From contig CAZRRG010000008.1 in assembly GCA_964602455.1 (NCBI GenBank), positions 1-40,338 of the forward strand: a stretch of DNA of 40,338 nucleotides, given 5' to 3'. Position numbers and translations under genes: made by a program. Source of the DNA: JBBDIP01 sp964602455. GTDB lineage: Bacteria; Bacillota; Sulfobacillia; Fermentithermobacillales; Fermentithermobacillaceae. This document shows, piece after piece, positions 9,097-17,066 of this stretch (the first letter of the stretch is position 1; each line of letters starts with the position of its first letter). The notes beneath the pieces were generated by a model. The model did no database searches and was not told the DNA's origin. It saw only the letters and a program-made list of their open reading frames with translations.

Positions 9097-9114
9097 AATC
9101 GCGGAGGTGGGAGC

Positions 9115-10356
9115 TTGCACGCGGAGGTCCTTTCGGTCGGGACCGAACTCCTCTTGGGTGAGATCACCGACACCAACGCTCAGGAAATATCCGCCCGCCT
9201 GAAAGAAGCGGGCATCGATGTATACAGAAGAGTTACCGTTGGAGATAACCTGGCGCGCCTTACGGCTTCTTTCAGCGAAGCCCTGGGGCGCGCCGATGTC
9301 GTCATAGCCACAGGCGGCCTCGGGCCAACCGATGACGACGTGACGGCGGAGGCCCTGGCGGCGGCCATGGGCCGAAAGCTTGTGTTCGACGAGACCGCAT
9401 GGGAGTGGACCTTGAGCTGGTTCGAGCGCCGCGGCAGGACTCCCACCGAGTCCGATAGGAAGCAGGCCATGATCGTGGAAGGCGGAGTAGCCCTGCGCAA
9501 CCATAACGGGACGGCTCCCGGCCAAGCTGTCATAGCCGGCGGCAAGGTTGCCGCGATCCTACCGGGACCGCCTCGCGAGATGATCCCAATGCTTGAGGAA
9601 GAGGTCCTTCCGCTGATAACCAGTCACTTCCCGCACCTCCAACCGCTTTATTGCCGTGACCTGAAACTTGTTGGGATCGGCGAGTCCAAGGTAGGGGAGA
9701 CAGTGCGGGACCTTATGCAGTGCTCCAACCCCACGCTGGCGCCCTACGCCGGGTCCGGTGAAGTCAGGCTGAGGATAGCGGCCAAGTCCCAGTCCCCGAA
9801 GGAAGCAATGGCTATGCTGGATAGGGTGGAGGCCGAAGTCCGGTCCCGCCTTCATGACTACGTCTACGGTACCGGCAATGCCACTCTCGAATCGGCATGC
9901 GGCGAGATTCTGGCTAAGAAGGGCCTCACTCTGGCCATTGCCGAGTCCGTTACAGGAGGCCTCATCGCCCACCGAGTGACCCTTGTGCCGGGCAGCTCCC
10001 GCTACTTCAAGATGGGCGTCGTAGCATACGATCCGGCGATAAAGACGACCTGCCTCGGCGTCTCAGGCGACGCGGTCCGCAAGAACGACGCGGTAAGCCC
10101 CGATGTCGTCCGGGAGATGGCTCTGGGGGTCAAGGCGCTGGCCGGAGCAAAGATCGGCCTCGCCACCACAGGGTTCGCGGGCCCCGACGGCGGCACGCCC
10201 GAAGAGCCTTTGGGCACGGTCTACACGGCTGTGGCGAGCCCGGACGGCGTGGTTCTGGACCGCCAGGTCTACGGCGGAAGCCGGGCCATAGTGAAGCAAA
10301 ACGCGGCACAGAGAGCCCTCTACATGCTCTGGACCACCGTGAGGGGACTGCGTTGA
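9115..10356 (+). CDS. cinA: CinA: competence/damage-inducible protein with nicotinamide-nucleotide amidase domain
   Basis: 413 residues. The N-terminal MoCF/COG1058 domain (about 1-170) carries the signature EVLSVGTELLLGEITDTN and TGGLGPTDDD, associated with pyrophosphatase activity on ADP-ribose-like nucleotides. The C-terminal PncC domain (about 255-410) with AESVTGGLIA, PGSSRYF and TTGFAGPDGG deamidates NMN in NAD salvage. The catalytic-region motif reads ESVTGG rather than the more common ESCTGG; the serine is retained. TTG start at 9115 is supported by ggaggtg about 8 bases upstream. The gene stands just before thpR and recA, as is usual in Bacillota. Its stop overlaps the thpR start (TTGA). 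Confidence 0.95.
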   Translation: MHAEVLSVGTELLLGEITDTNAQEISARLKEAGIDVYRRVTVGDNLARLTASFSEALGRADVVIATGGLGPTDDDVTAEALAAAMGRKLVFDETAWEWTLSWFERRGRTPTESDRKQAMIVEGGVALRNHNGTAPGQAVIAGGKVAAILPGPPREMIPMLEEEVLPLITSHFPHLQPLYCRDLKLVGIGESKVGETVRDLMQCSNPTLAPYAGSGEVRLRIAAKSQSPKEAMAMLDRVEAEVRSRLHDYVYGTGNATLESACGEILAKKGLTLAIAESVTGGLIAHRVTLVPGSSRYFKMGVVAYDPAIKTTCLGVSGDAVRKNDAVSPDVVREMALGVKALAGAKIGLATTGFAGPDGGTPEEPLGTVYTAVASPDGVVLDRQVYGGSRAIVKQNAAQRALYMLWTTVRGLR

Positions 10357-10967
10357 GCGCGGGGACCACAGGGCAGGTCTTCCGCTGCTTCGTTGCCGTG
10401 CCCCTGCCCACCGAAGCCAAAGAGTTCCTGGCAGCGTTCGTGAACCGGGCTAAGCCTGCTTTCCCCGGATACAGGTTCGGGGCCGCCCAAAACCTGCACA
10501 TCACCCTCCAGTTCCTAGGGGACGTGGAACGGGCTAAGATCCCTTCCCTGACAAACACCCTGGTCGATGCCGCAGCAAGTGTCCCACCTTTCCGGATGGG
10601 TCTAGGCGAAGCAGGTTCGTTCCCGGGGCGCGGGACTCCCAGGATACTTCATGTCACGATAGGGCACGGACGGCAGGAACTGGCCAACCTGGCGGCCAAA
10701 GTGCAAGGAGCGCTCATGGACGCGGGGTACCGGCCCGACAAGCCCTTCGCCGCCCACATCACGCTGGGTAGGGCAAGGGACAGGCAGGCCAGGACCTCGG
10801 AAGATGTGGCAGCCGGTTGGCGGGAGACTTACTCCGCTTACGTTCATGGGAGATGCGGCCCGGCGCAGTGGGATGTAACAAGCGTGCTGCTCATGGAAAG
10901 CGTGTTGACCCCGGGAGGACCTATCTACACGGCAAGAGGAACTGCGTACCTGGGCAGCGGTCGGTAA
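10353..10967 (+). CDS. thpR: RNA 2',3'-cyclic phosphodiesterase (2H phosphoesterase)
   Basis: 204-residue 2H-superfamily enzyme that opens 2',3'-cyclic phosphate ends of RNA to 2'-phosphates. It was formerly called 2'-5' RNA ligase. Both catalytic HxTx motifs are visible: LHITLQFLG (about residue 48) and AHITLGRAR (about 133). The N-terminal FRCFVAVPLP is typical of the family. The start is TTG 10353, overlapping the cinA stop by three bases, so it is translationally coupled to cinA. A cinA-thpR-recA order is common in Bacillota. Confidence 0.92.
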   Translation: MSAGTTGQVFRCFVAVPLPTEAKEFLAAFVNRAKPAFPGYRFGAAQNLHITLQFLGDVERAKIPSLTNTLVDAAASVPPFRMGLGEAGSFPGRGTPRILHVTIGHGRQELANLAAKVQGALMDAGYRPDKPFAAHITLGRARDRQARTSEDVAAGWRETYSAYVHGRCGPAQWDVTSVLLMESVLTPGGPIYTARGTAYLGSGR

Positions 10968-11041
10968 TCATGCCGGCGTCGTGCGGTCAGGAGAGGCGTT
11001 GTCAAGGCGGAAAGAGCCGCCTATCAGGGAAACTTCTTCGA

Positions 11042-11070
11042 TTGTGAGTTACTAAGGCCAATGGTATACT
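11042..11070 (+). promoter_or_regulatory. Sigma-A promoter of recA
   Basis: TTGTGA at 11042-11047 and TATACT at 11065-11070 are separated by exactly 17 bases, in the 154-base gap between thpR and recA. The start point would be near 11077, giving a leader of about 45 bases. I find no GAAC-N4-GTTC element (the Bacillota LexA/DinR box) between 10968 and 11121. Confidence 0.7.
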
Positions 11071-11121
11071 TTCTGAGGAAGGTACTGCCAGGGGACGTGG
11101 CGACTCTTGGGAGGTTTTGTG

Positions 11122-12156
11122 ATGCTCGAAAAAGACAAAGCGCTCGAGCTTGCAGTCGCACAAATAGAGAAACAGTTCGGCAAAGGCTCGATCATGCGGT
11201 GGGGAGAAGCAGCCGCCAAGATGACAACGGACGTTATCCCCACAGGCGCCCTGGCACTTGATATCGCGCTCGGGGCGGGCGGAGTCCCGCGGGGCAGGAT
11301 CATTGAGATCTACGGTCCTGAAGGTTCGGGAAAGACAACCGTGGCTCTCCACATAATAGCGGAGGCCCAGAGGGCGGGCGGCATTTCGGCCTACGTGGAT
11401 GCCGAGCACGCTCTGGACCCCGTCTACGCGAGAAGGATTGGCGTCGATGTCGACAATCTCCTGATATCGCAGCCGGATACGGGAGAGCAGGCGCTCGAGA
11501 TAGTTGACGCCCTGGTCAGGTCCGGGGCTGTTGAGTGCATTGTGGTCGACTCGGTTGCCGCCCTTGCGCCGAGAGCCGAGCTTGAAGGAGAGATGGGTGA
11601 CGCCCACGTCGGCCTTCAGGCACGTCTCATGTCGCAAGCGCTCCGGAAACTCACCGCCGTCATATCGAAGTCGAAGTCAACGGCGATCTTCATCAACCAG
11701 CTCAGGGAGAAAGTCGGGGTCATGTTCGGCAACCCTGAGGTCACGCCGGGCGGAAGGGCGCTGAAGTTCTACGCGTCGGTCAGGCTCGATGTGAGGAAGA
11801 TCGACAACATCAAACAAGGGCAAGAATCCATTGGCGCGCGCACGAGGGTGAGGGTCGTCAAGAACAAGTTGGCGCCCCCTTTCAAGCAGGCTGAGTTCGA
11901 CATCATCTATGGCGAGGGCATTTCCAAGGAAGGCTCTCTCCTGGATGTCGGTGTCGCCAACAACGTCATCACCCGTACTGGCACTTGGTACGGGTTCGCC
12001 GAAACAAGGCTCGGTCAAGGCAAGGAGGCCGCGCGAGCCTATCTCAAAGAACACCCGGAGCTTCGCGACGAGATCGAGAAGAAGATCCGGGAGTACCTGC
12101 AGTCGGGGGCAGTGAAGGTTGAAAGTGCCGCCGACCAGGCAGACTCTGAAGCCTAA
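11122..12156 (+). CDS. recA: Recombinase RecA
   Basis: 344-residue ATP-dependent strand-exchange protein, the core of homologous recombination and the SOS co-protease. Landmarks: the N-terminal helix with GKGSIMRWGE, Walker A GPEGSGKT (65-72), Walker B region CIVVDSVAAL, the L1 segment region before QARLMSQALRK, and the L2 loop segment NQLREKVGVMFGNPEVTPGG, which binds DNA. The C-terminal tail is acidic. ATG 11122 is chosen because ggagg lies 8-12 bases upstream and the protein then begins MLEKDKALEL as usual; an in-frame start at 11107 would run through the ribosome site. recX follows after two bases. Confidence 0.98.
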   Translation: MLEKDKALELAVAQIEKQFGKGSIMRWGEAAAKMTTDVIPTGALALDIALGAGGVPRGRIIEIYGPEGSGKTTVALHIIAEAQRAGGISAYVDAEHALDPVYARRIGVDVDNLLISQPDTGEQALEIVDALVRSGAVECIVVDSVAALAPRAELEGEMGDAHVGLQARLMSQALRKLTAVISKSKSTAIFINQLREKVGVMFGNPEVTPGGRALKFYASVRLDVRKIDNIKQGQESIGARTRVRVVKNKLAPPFKQAEFDIIYGEGISKEGSLLDVGVANNVITRTGTWYGFAETRLGQGKEAARAYLKEHPELRDEIEKKIREYLQSGAVKVESAADQADSEA

Positions 12157-12158
12157 GA

Positions 12159-12644
12159 ATGGGTCAAAGCAGCGGAGAGAAGCGTCCCATGGACTACGCT
12201 CTCCGGGTTCTTAGCCGCAGGCGCGTTTCCAGCGGCAAGATGAAAGACCTGTTGGCCCGCAAAGGATTCGAAGAGTCAGAGTCAGAAGAGTGCATTGCGA
12301 AGCTGACTCAATGGGGCTATCTGGATGACCGGGGGTACGCCAAGGATGTGCTCGAAGCCGTAAAGGCGCCGTGTCCGGTCGGACGACGGCGGGCGCTCTA
12401 CGAGCTCCGCAAGCGAATGGTCGATGAAGACCTGGCGCGAAGCGTCGCGGCTGAGGCGTATGAAGGCACATCTGAAGAGGACCTGGCCAGAGAAGCCGTC
12501 CGGAAATACATGGACGGGAAAGACCCGGTCCCTTTGACAGACAAAGAACGAGCAAGACTAGCCCGGTGGCTCGGACGGCGCGGTTTTGGCTACGAAGCTA
12601 TCCGCTCCGCTCTCCGGGACGCCGGCCAGGGAGACCCGGAATAG
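12159..12644 (+). CDS. recX: RecA modulator RecX
   Basis: 161-residue, highly charged, helix-rich protein of the RecX family, which caps or destabilises RecA filaments. Recognisable features are the first repeat YALRVLSRRRVSSGKMKDLL, LTQWGYLDDRGYA, a central GRRRALYELRKRMV, and a C-terminal RARLARWLGRRGFGYEAIRSAL. All three RecX helical modules are present. ATG 12159 follows the recA stop by two bases; ribosomes probably reinitiate. Sequence and position both support the call. Confidence 0.93.
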   Translation: MGQSSGEKRPMDYALRVLSRRRVSSGKMKDLLARKGFEESESEECIAKLTQWGYLDDRGYAKDVLEAVKAPCPVGRRRALYELRKRMVDEDLARSVAAEAYEGTSEEDLAREAVRKYMDGKDPVPLTDKERARLARWLGRRGFGYEAIRSALRDAGQGDPE

Positions 12645-12696
12645 CGCAGGGGCTCCCCCTGGTTGACTGATGTACGATCGAAGACCATACGCGAGA

Positions 12697-12862
12697 TGAC
12701 ATACATGAGTGTGAACTTGGGATCCGGAACAGTTGCCTTGCGGCGGCCGCGGGAAGACCTCGCGGCATACCCGTGTTTCGTATGATAGCGCTCTGACATA
12801 TCACACTCACCGCATACGGTAGGTCTTCCAGCCAGGTAGAACCGGGCGCTGCCCGGTTTTTG
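12697..12862 (+). ncRNA. Candidate structured RNA (pseudoknot or two-state leader) upstream of rny
   Basis: This intergenic stretch holds several perfect complementarities that cross each other. tgagtgtga (12706-12714) pairs with tcacactca (12801-12809), 9 bp. A 6-bp GC hairpin (12746-12751 with 12761-12766) has a 9-base loop, ggaagacct (12752-12760), exactly complementary to aggtcttcc (12821-12829). A second partial copy of the loop sequence, gaagacc (12680-12686), could compete for the same downstream segment. An intrinsic terminator follows, then the rny ribosome site. A weak promoter with TTGACT at 12663-12668 and catacg at 12686-12691 would start transcription near 12698. It could be a cis-acting attenuator of rny or a free small RNA; it does not match any riboswitch consensus I know. 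The structure is inferred from sequence alone. Confidence 0.5.
12842..12861 (+). terminator. Intrinsic terminator or attenuator ahead of rny
   Basis: ccgggc-gct-gcccgg followed by five T residues. It lies only 10 bases before the rny ribosome site (ggaggagg, 12873-12880), so it either ends a separate small transcript or controls read-through into rny. Confidence 0.75.
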
Positions 12863-12888
12863 CGTTTTCTTCGGAGGAGGTGACCTTG

Positions 12889-14418
12889 ATGGAGTGGGCG
12901 ATTGGAGCAGCCGCGCTGATCGTCGGGCTTGTTGCGGGCTACCTTGTCAGGCGGGCCGTGGGCGAAGCCAAGATCAAGTCGGCTGAAGCAGAAGCCAAGC
13001 GTATCCTCGACGAAGCTCACAAGTCCGGGGAGGCCCGGAAGAGAGAGCTGCTGGTCGAGGCGAGAGACGAGACACAGAGGCTAAGGGAAGAACTGGAGAA
13101 GGAAATCCGGGAGAGACGCCAGGAAGTTCAACGCACGGAGCGGCGCCTCATCAACAAAGAGGAGTCCCTGGATAGGCGGCAGGAATCCCTGTCCCAGAGG
13201 GAAGAGAACCTGGCCAAACAGGAGAGAAGCCTGGTAGAGAGGACCAAGGCTCTTGATACGCTGCACGAGGACGCGATAAAGGAGCTTGAGAGGATCTCGG
13301 GACTATCAAGGGATGAGGCCAAGGAGCGGATTATCTCAGAGGTCAGCGAGGCCCTAAAGGACGAGACTGCCAGGCTCATCAGGGATTCGGAGGCGGCAGC
13401 TCGCGAAGAGGCGGAGTCGAGGGCGCGGAGCGTCATCAGCCTCGCCATACAGAAGTGCGCCGCGGATCACGTGGCGGAGAACACCGTGTCGGTTGTGGAA
13501 CTCCCCAACGACGAGATGAAGGGCCGCATCATTGGCCGCGAGGGCCGCAACATCCGAGCCCTTGAGACCTTGACCGGCATCGACCTCATCATCGACGATA
13601 CCCCGGAGGCGGTCATCCTTTCCGGTTTCGATCCCGTACGGCGCGAGGTAGCCAGGTTGGCGCTGGAGCGGCTGGTTTCTGACGGCCGCATCCACCCGGC
13701 ACGCATAGAAGAAATGGTCGAGAAGGCGCAGAAGGACGTAGACAACCTCATCAAACAGGAGGGCGAACAGGCCGCCCTTAACCTATCGGTTCACGGCCTG
13801 CATCCCGAAGTGGTGAAGCTCCTGGGACGGCTCAAGTTCCGGACCAGCTACGGCCAGAACGTGCTCAAGCACTCGATCGAGGTCGCGCACCTGGCAGCGT
13901 CGATGGCGGCCGAGCTGGGCGCAGATGTAGCGATTGCCCGGCGCGCCGGCCTCCTGCACGACATCGGCAAGGCTGTCGACCACGAAGTAGAAGGGTCCCA
14001 CGTCGAGATCGGAGTCAACCTCCTCCGGCGATACAGGGAGTCCGGCGACGTCATAAGGGGCATGGAAGCCCACCACGGAGACGTGGAAGCCAAGACGGTG
14101 GAAGCGTTCCTGGTAGCCGCAGCCGACGCGATTTCGGCCGCGCGGCCCGGAGCCCGCAGGGAGACCCTGGAGATGTACCTGAAGAGGCTCGAGAAACTCG
14201 AGGAGATCGCCAACTCTTTCGAGGGCGTCGACAAGTCCTACGCCATACAGGCAGGACGCGAGATCCGCATCATGGTCAAGCCGGAGAAGATCGACGACCT
14301 GGGCGCGGTGCGACTCGCCAGGGACATCGTAAAGAAGATCGAGAAAGATATAGAATACCCTGGGCAAGTTAAGGTGACCGTCATTAGGGAAACCAGGGCG
14401 GTGGGATACGCCAAGTAG
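12889..14418 (+). CDS. rny: Ribonuclease Y
   Basis: 509-residue membrane-anchored endoribonuclease that initiates mRNA decay in Bacillota. It has an N-terminal transmembrane helix (IGAAALIVGLVAGYLV), then a long coiled coil rich in Arg/Glu (about 25-190). A KH RNA-binding domain follows with GRIIGREGRNIRALE (about 210-270), then an HD phosphohydrolase domain with HDIGKAVDHE near residue 356 and HHGDVEAKTVEA. ATG 12889 is placed 8 bases after ggaggagg; GTG 12880 overlaps the ribosome site and is unlikely. The upstream structured region and terminator suggest regulated expression. The ymdB gene two positions downstream matches the Bacillus rny-ymdB-spoVS order. Confidence 0.97.
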   Translation: MEWAIGAAALIVGLVAGYLVRRAVGEAKIKSAEAEAKRILDEAHKSGEARKRELLVEARDETQRLREELEKEIRERRQEVQRTERRLINKEESLDRRQESLSQREENLAKQERSLVERTKALDTLHEDAIKELERISGLSRDEAKERIISEVSEALKDETARLIRDSEAAAREEAESRARSVISLAIQKCAADHVAENTVSVVELPNDEMKGRIIGREGRNIRALETLTGIDLIIDDTPEAVILSGFDPVRREVARLALERLVSDGRIHPARIEEMVEKAQKDVDNLIKQEGEQAALNLSVHGLHPEVVKLLGRLKFRTSYGQNVLKHSIEVAHLAASMAAELGADVAIARRAGLLHDIGKAVDHEVEGSHVEIGVNLLRRYRESGDVIRGMEAHHGDVEAKTVEAFLVAAADAISAARPGARRETLEMYLKRLEKLEEIANSFEGVDKSYAIQAGREIRIMVKPEKIDDLGAVRLARDIVKKIEKDIEYPGQVKVTVIRETRAVGYAK

Positions 14419-14432
14419 CGAGGAGGATACCG

Positions 14433-14981
14433 GTGCCCAGAAGAACGCTCGCGAAGGTAGAGGGCAGAACCGGCAAGAAGCGGCCGTCAAACCACGATGT
14501 TGAGGTCCTGGCCACCTTGCTGGTTGCGTACCCTCAGGTGTCCCGGGTCACGTTTGACCCCGAAAGCAAGGCGCTGGGGCTTGTGTTCCTGTGCCAGGGA
14601 CCGCTCGGACCCAAGCGGAGGAACGAGATCTCACAACTCTACTCCGACGCCGTGCAGGTATTTCTTCGCCTCACAAGGCGAAGCGCGACCGTGGTGAGGA
14701 CCTCATGGGAGAAGATGGGCGGCTTCTACTGCTTCCAGGTAGAGCGAGACGTTGCGTCCATCTCCTCCGAGGAACTGAACCTTACCGCCGACCTCATATC
14801 GGATAAGGCAAGACTGGTAGTGCAGCAGGAAGAAGTCGAGATGTCCGACGGCAGGGAGGACTTCGCCTGGTCGGCCAGGCTTTTCCTTCAGGAAATGCTG
14901 GAGCAGGTGAAAGACCTCCGGAGCAAGCGCAAACTAGTTGCCCTGAGAGAGGGCGAGAAGGTCCTGGTGTTCGACAAGTGA
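14433..14981 (+). CDS. Conserved-looking protein of unknown function between rny and ymdB
   Basis: 182 residues, GTG start at 14433 with gaggagg just upstream; its end overlaps the ymdB start (GTGA). I do not recognise a family. The N-terminus is basic (RRTLAKVEGRTGKKR), followed by an alpha/beta stretch with VTFDPESKALGLVFLC and FLRLTRRSATVVRTSW. The C-terminal third is helical and charged (FLQEMLEQVKDLRSKRKLVALREGEK). No signal peptide, membrane segment or metal motif is seen. Tight placement between RNase Y and YmdB suggests a role in RNA turnover, but this is guilt by association only. Codon and base use match the neighbours, so it is very likely a real gene. Confidence 0.8.
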   Translation: MPRRTLAKVEGRTGKKRPSNHDVEVLATLLVAYPQVSRVTFDPESKALGLVFLCQGPLGPKRRNEISQLYSDAVQVFLRLTRRSATVVRTSWEKMGGFYCFQVERDVASISSEELNLTADLISDKARLVVQQEEVEMSDGREDFAWSARLFLQEMLEQVKDLRSKRKLVALREGEKVLVFDK

Positions 14982-15760
14982 CCAACGTACTCTTCATAGG
15001 TGACGTCTTCGGGTCCCCGGGCAGGAGCTTCCTTGCGAAGCACCTGCCTTCACTGCGGGCGAAGTACGATGCAGACTTCGTGATCGTAAACGGTGAGAAC
15101 GCCGCGGGAGGAAACGGGCTCACGCCTGAAGTGGCAGAGGAGCTGTTCTCCTGCGGCGTTGATGTGCTTTCCTCGGGAAACCACATTTGGGACAAGAAAG
15201 AGATATACCCGGTCCTGGACAGTGACCGGCGCATCCTGCGCCCCATAAACTACCCTCCAGGCGTGCCTGGGAGAGGGTGGGGCATCTACAACACCCGGGG
15301 AGGCCAGTCCATAGCTGTCGTAAGCGCCTGCGGCCGCGTGTACTCTCCCGCTACCCTTGATTGTCCGTTTAGGGCGCTGGAGTCCGAGGTCGGTCGCATC
15401 CGGCTCACGACCCCGGTCATCATCGTTGACTTCCACGCCGAGGCCACCTCAGAGAAGATAGCCATCGGCTACTTCCTGGACGGCAAGGTAAGCGCGGTAT
15501 TTGGGACCCACACGCACGTGCAGACCGCCGACGACACGATATTGCCGGGCGGGACCGCGTACATAACCGACGCGGGTATGACGGGGAGCGTCGAGGGCGT
15601 GATCGGAGTATCCAAAGACGTGATCCTCAAACACTTCCTCACCCAGCTCCCGGTCCGCCACGAGCCGGCCAAGGGCCGCAATCAACTGTGCGGAGTCTTC
15701 TGTTCGATCGATACCGCGGGACTAGCCCGCAGCGTGGAGCGTATAAGGATAGTGGAGTAG
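14978..15760 (+). CDS. ymdB: YmdB-family metallophosphoesterase
   Basis: 260-residue calcineurin-like dinuclear metal phosphodiesterase (TIGR00282 type). Metal-binding motifs are visible in order: GDVFGSPGR (residues 8-16), NGENAAGGNG, SGNHIWDKKE, DFHAEATSEK and GTHTHVQTAD. The Bacillus homologue hydrolyses 2',3'- and 3',5'-cyclic nucleotides and affects biofilm and motility decisions. The GTG start overlaps the previous stop. Followed by a 129-base gap holding the spoVS promoter. Confidence 0.95.
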   Translation: MTNVLFIGDVFGSPGRSFLAKHLPSLRAKYDADFVIVNGENAAGGNGLTPEVAEELFSCGVDVLSSGNHIWDKKEIYPVLDSDRRILRPINYPPGVPGRGWGIYNTRGGQSIAVVSACGRVYSPATLDCPFRALESEVGRIRLTTPVIIVDFHAEATSEKIAIGYFLDGKVSAVFGTHTHVQTADDTILPGGTAYITDAGMTGSVEGVIGVSKDVILKHFLTQLPVRHEPAKGRNQLCGVFCSIDTAGLARSVERIRIVE

Positions 15761-15798
15761 GACTTTGGGCCGCTGTTTTCAGAGTCCGTACAATTATC

Positions 15799-15827
15799 TT
15801 GTCAAACCCCCATTTACGGAATAAAAT
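15799..15827 (+). promoter_or_regulatory. Promoter of spoVS
   Basis: TTGTCA (15799-15804), 17-base spacer, TAAAAT (15822-15827): a good housekeeping-type promoter. Transcription would begin near 15834, about 56-71 bases before spoVS. Sporulation-specific sigma-H control, as known for Bacillus spoVS, is not obvious from these boxes. Confidence 0.65.
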
Positions 15828-15889
15828 GAATCCAGCAACTGGCAATTCTTAGAAGGATCTTGATCTTTTTGTAGCATAGGAGCCGATAC

Positions 15890-16207
15890 ATGGAGGGGAA
15901 CACATTGGGCCTAAGCAACGTAGAACGTCGGGAACTGCTACCCGTAGAAGTGCTCAAGGTTTCATCCAGGAGTAATCCAAACGCAGTTGCCGGCGCCCTC
16001 GCAGGCGTCATACGCGAGAGGGGCTACGCAGAGATCCAGGGCATCGGAGCTGGCGCTGTCAACCAGGCTATCAAGGCCGTAGCCATAGCCCGGGGTTTCG
16101 TCGCGCCTTCCGGCATCGATTTGGTCTGTGTGCCGGCCTTCACCGACATCTTCATAGAGGGCCAGGAGCGCACCGCGATCAAACTCATCGTTGGACCGAG
16201 GAACTAG
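15890..16207 (+). CDS. spoVS: Stage V sporulation protein S
   Basis: Small Alba-like nucleic-acid-binding protein needed for late sporulation and affecting septation. The core from VEVLKVSSRSNPNAVAGALAG through AFTDIFIEGQERTAIKLIV is close to the very conserved 86-residue family. This copy has a 15-20 residue N-terminal extension, because the codon where other SpoVS proteins begin (V in VEVLKVS) is GTA, not a start. Two starts have good ribosome sites: ATG 15890 (aggag 7 bases upstream) and in-frame TTG 15905 (ggagggg 6 bases upstream, inside the first codons). I list the longer form. Its end overlaps the next gene by 17 bases. Confidence 0.95.
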   Translation: MEGNTLGLSNVERRELLPVEVLKVSSRSNPNAVAGALAGVIRERGYAEIQGIGAGAVNQAIKAVAIARGFVAPSGIDLVCVPAFTDIFIEGQERTAIKLIVGPRN

Positions 16208-17066
16208 CGGCTGGTGTGACCTACATACTCACACGACCGGCTCGGACGGAACTCTAAGTCCGGCCGGTCTCGTTCAGTATGCCCGCGAGAAGGGACTGCG
16301 TGCGATCGCCATATGCGATCACGACACCGTGTCAGGTGTGCGCTCGCTTTACCAAGTTCCCGCCGGTGAAGACCCGGAGGTCCTGACGCCCCTTCTTCTG
16401 GACGGAGTCGAGGTAGTCCCCGGAGTCGAGATGAACTGTTACCTGGACGGCCACGAGATACACATCCTCGGATACTACGTTCCCTTCGGTAAGGGACCCT
16501 TCGAGGCTCTCCTCCAGAAGATGCAGGTCAGCCGGGAAAACCGGGTGCTTCAGACAGTGTCTTTGCTTGCGAGCATGGATCTTCCCGTCGAAGTCTCGCG
16601 CGTGATGGAGCTGTCCACGGGCGATTCGGTGGGACGCCCTCATGTGGCCCAAGCGATGGTGGAGAGGGGCTACGTCGCATCAGTTAAGGAAGCCTTTGAG
16701 AAGTACCTGGGCTTGGGAAAGCCTGCGTACGTCGAGAGGTATCATCTCAGCCCGGAAGAAGCCGTAGAGGCCATATCCTCAGCCGGCGGCGTGGCCGTAT
16801 GGGCCCACCCCGGCACGTCCAACTGCCTCCACCTCTTGCCCAACCTTGTTAGAAAGGGACTCCAGGGTATCGAGGCGTTCCACCCCGAGCATGACAGCAA
16901 AATGACCGACAAATGCCTGGACCTGGCTTCCCGCTACGGTCTTGCAGTGACGGGAGGTTCCGATTTCCACGGACCCGGCTCCGGCGAAGGAGGAGATCTA
17001 GGAGGCACCGTTGTAGGCTATGACGTGGTCAAGGTCCTCCGAAAACTTGCTCTCACCAAGAGGTGA
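16191..17066 (+). CDS. PHP-domain phosphoesterase
   Basis: 291-residue member of the PHP family similar to YciV/RNase AM and nucleoside 3',5'-bisphosphate phosphatases. Metal-binding motifs: DLHTHTTGSDG near the N-terminus, CDHDTVSG, an acidic site in GVEVVPGVEMNC, HILGYYV, WAHPGT, and the C-terminal GSDFHGPG. The only possible start before DLHTH is TTG 16191, inside the spoVS 3' end and without a good ribosome site, so translational coupling to spoVS is likely. Substrate is inferred from the family (short oligoribonucleotides, pAp-like nucleotides). Stop overlaps the next GTG. Confidence 0.88.
   Translation: MDRGTSGWCDLHTHTTGSDGTLSPAGLVQYAREKGLRAIAICDHDTVSGVRSLYQVPAGEDPEVLTPLLLDGVEVVPGVEMNCYLDGHEIHILGYYVPFGKGPFEALLQKMQVSRENRVLQTVSLLASMDLPVEVSRVMELSTGDSVGRPHVAQAMVERGYVASVKEAFEKYLGLGKPAYVERYHLSPEEAVEAISSAGGVAVWAHPGTSNCLHLLPNLVRKGLQGIEAFHPEHDSKMTDKCLDLASRYGLAVTGGSDFHGPGSGEGGDLGGTVVGYDVVKVLRKLALTKR

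Noticed and set aside
9072..9100. Direct repeat gctagaatc (9072-9080 and 9092-9100) between the protease and cinA genes
   Set aside because: Short, only two copies, and no partner feature; most likely chance.
12830..12862. Possible T-box antiterminator (aggtagaaccgggc resembling AGGGUGGNACCGCG) before rny
   Set aside because: The base-pairing bulge would read TAGA instead of UGGN, so it could not pair with a tRNA CCA end. The downstream gene is not an aminoacyl-tRNA or amino acid gene, and no Stem I elements are seen.
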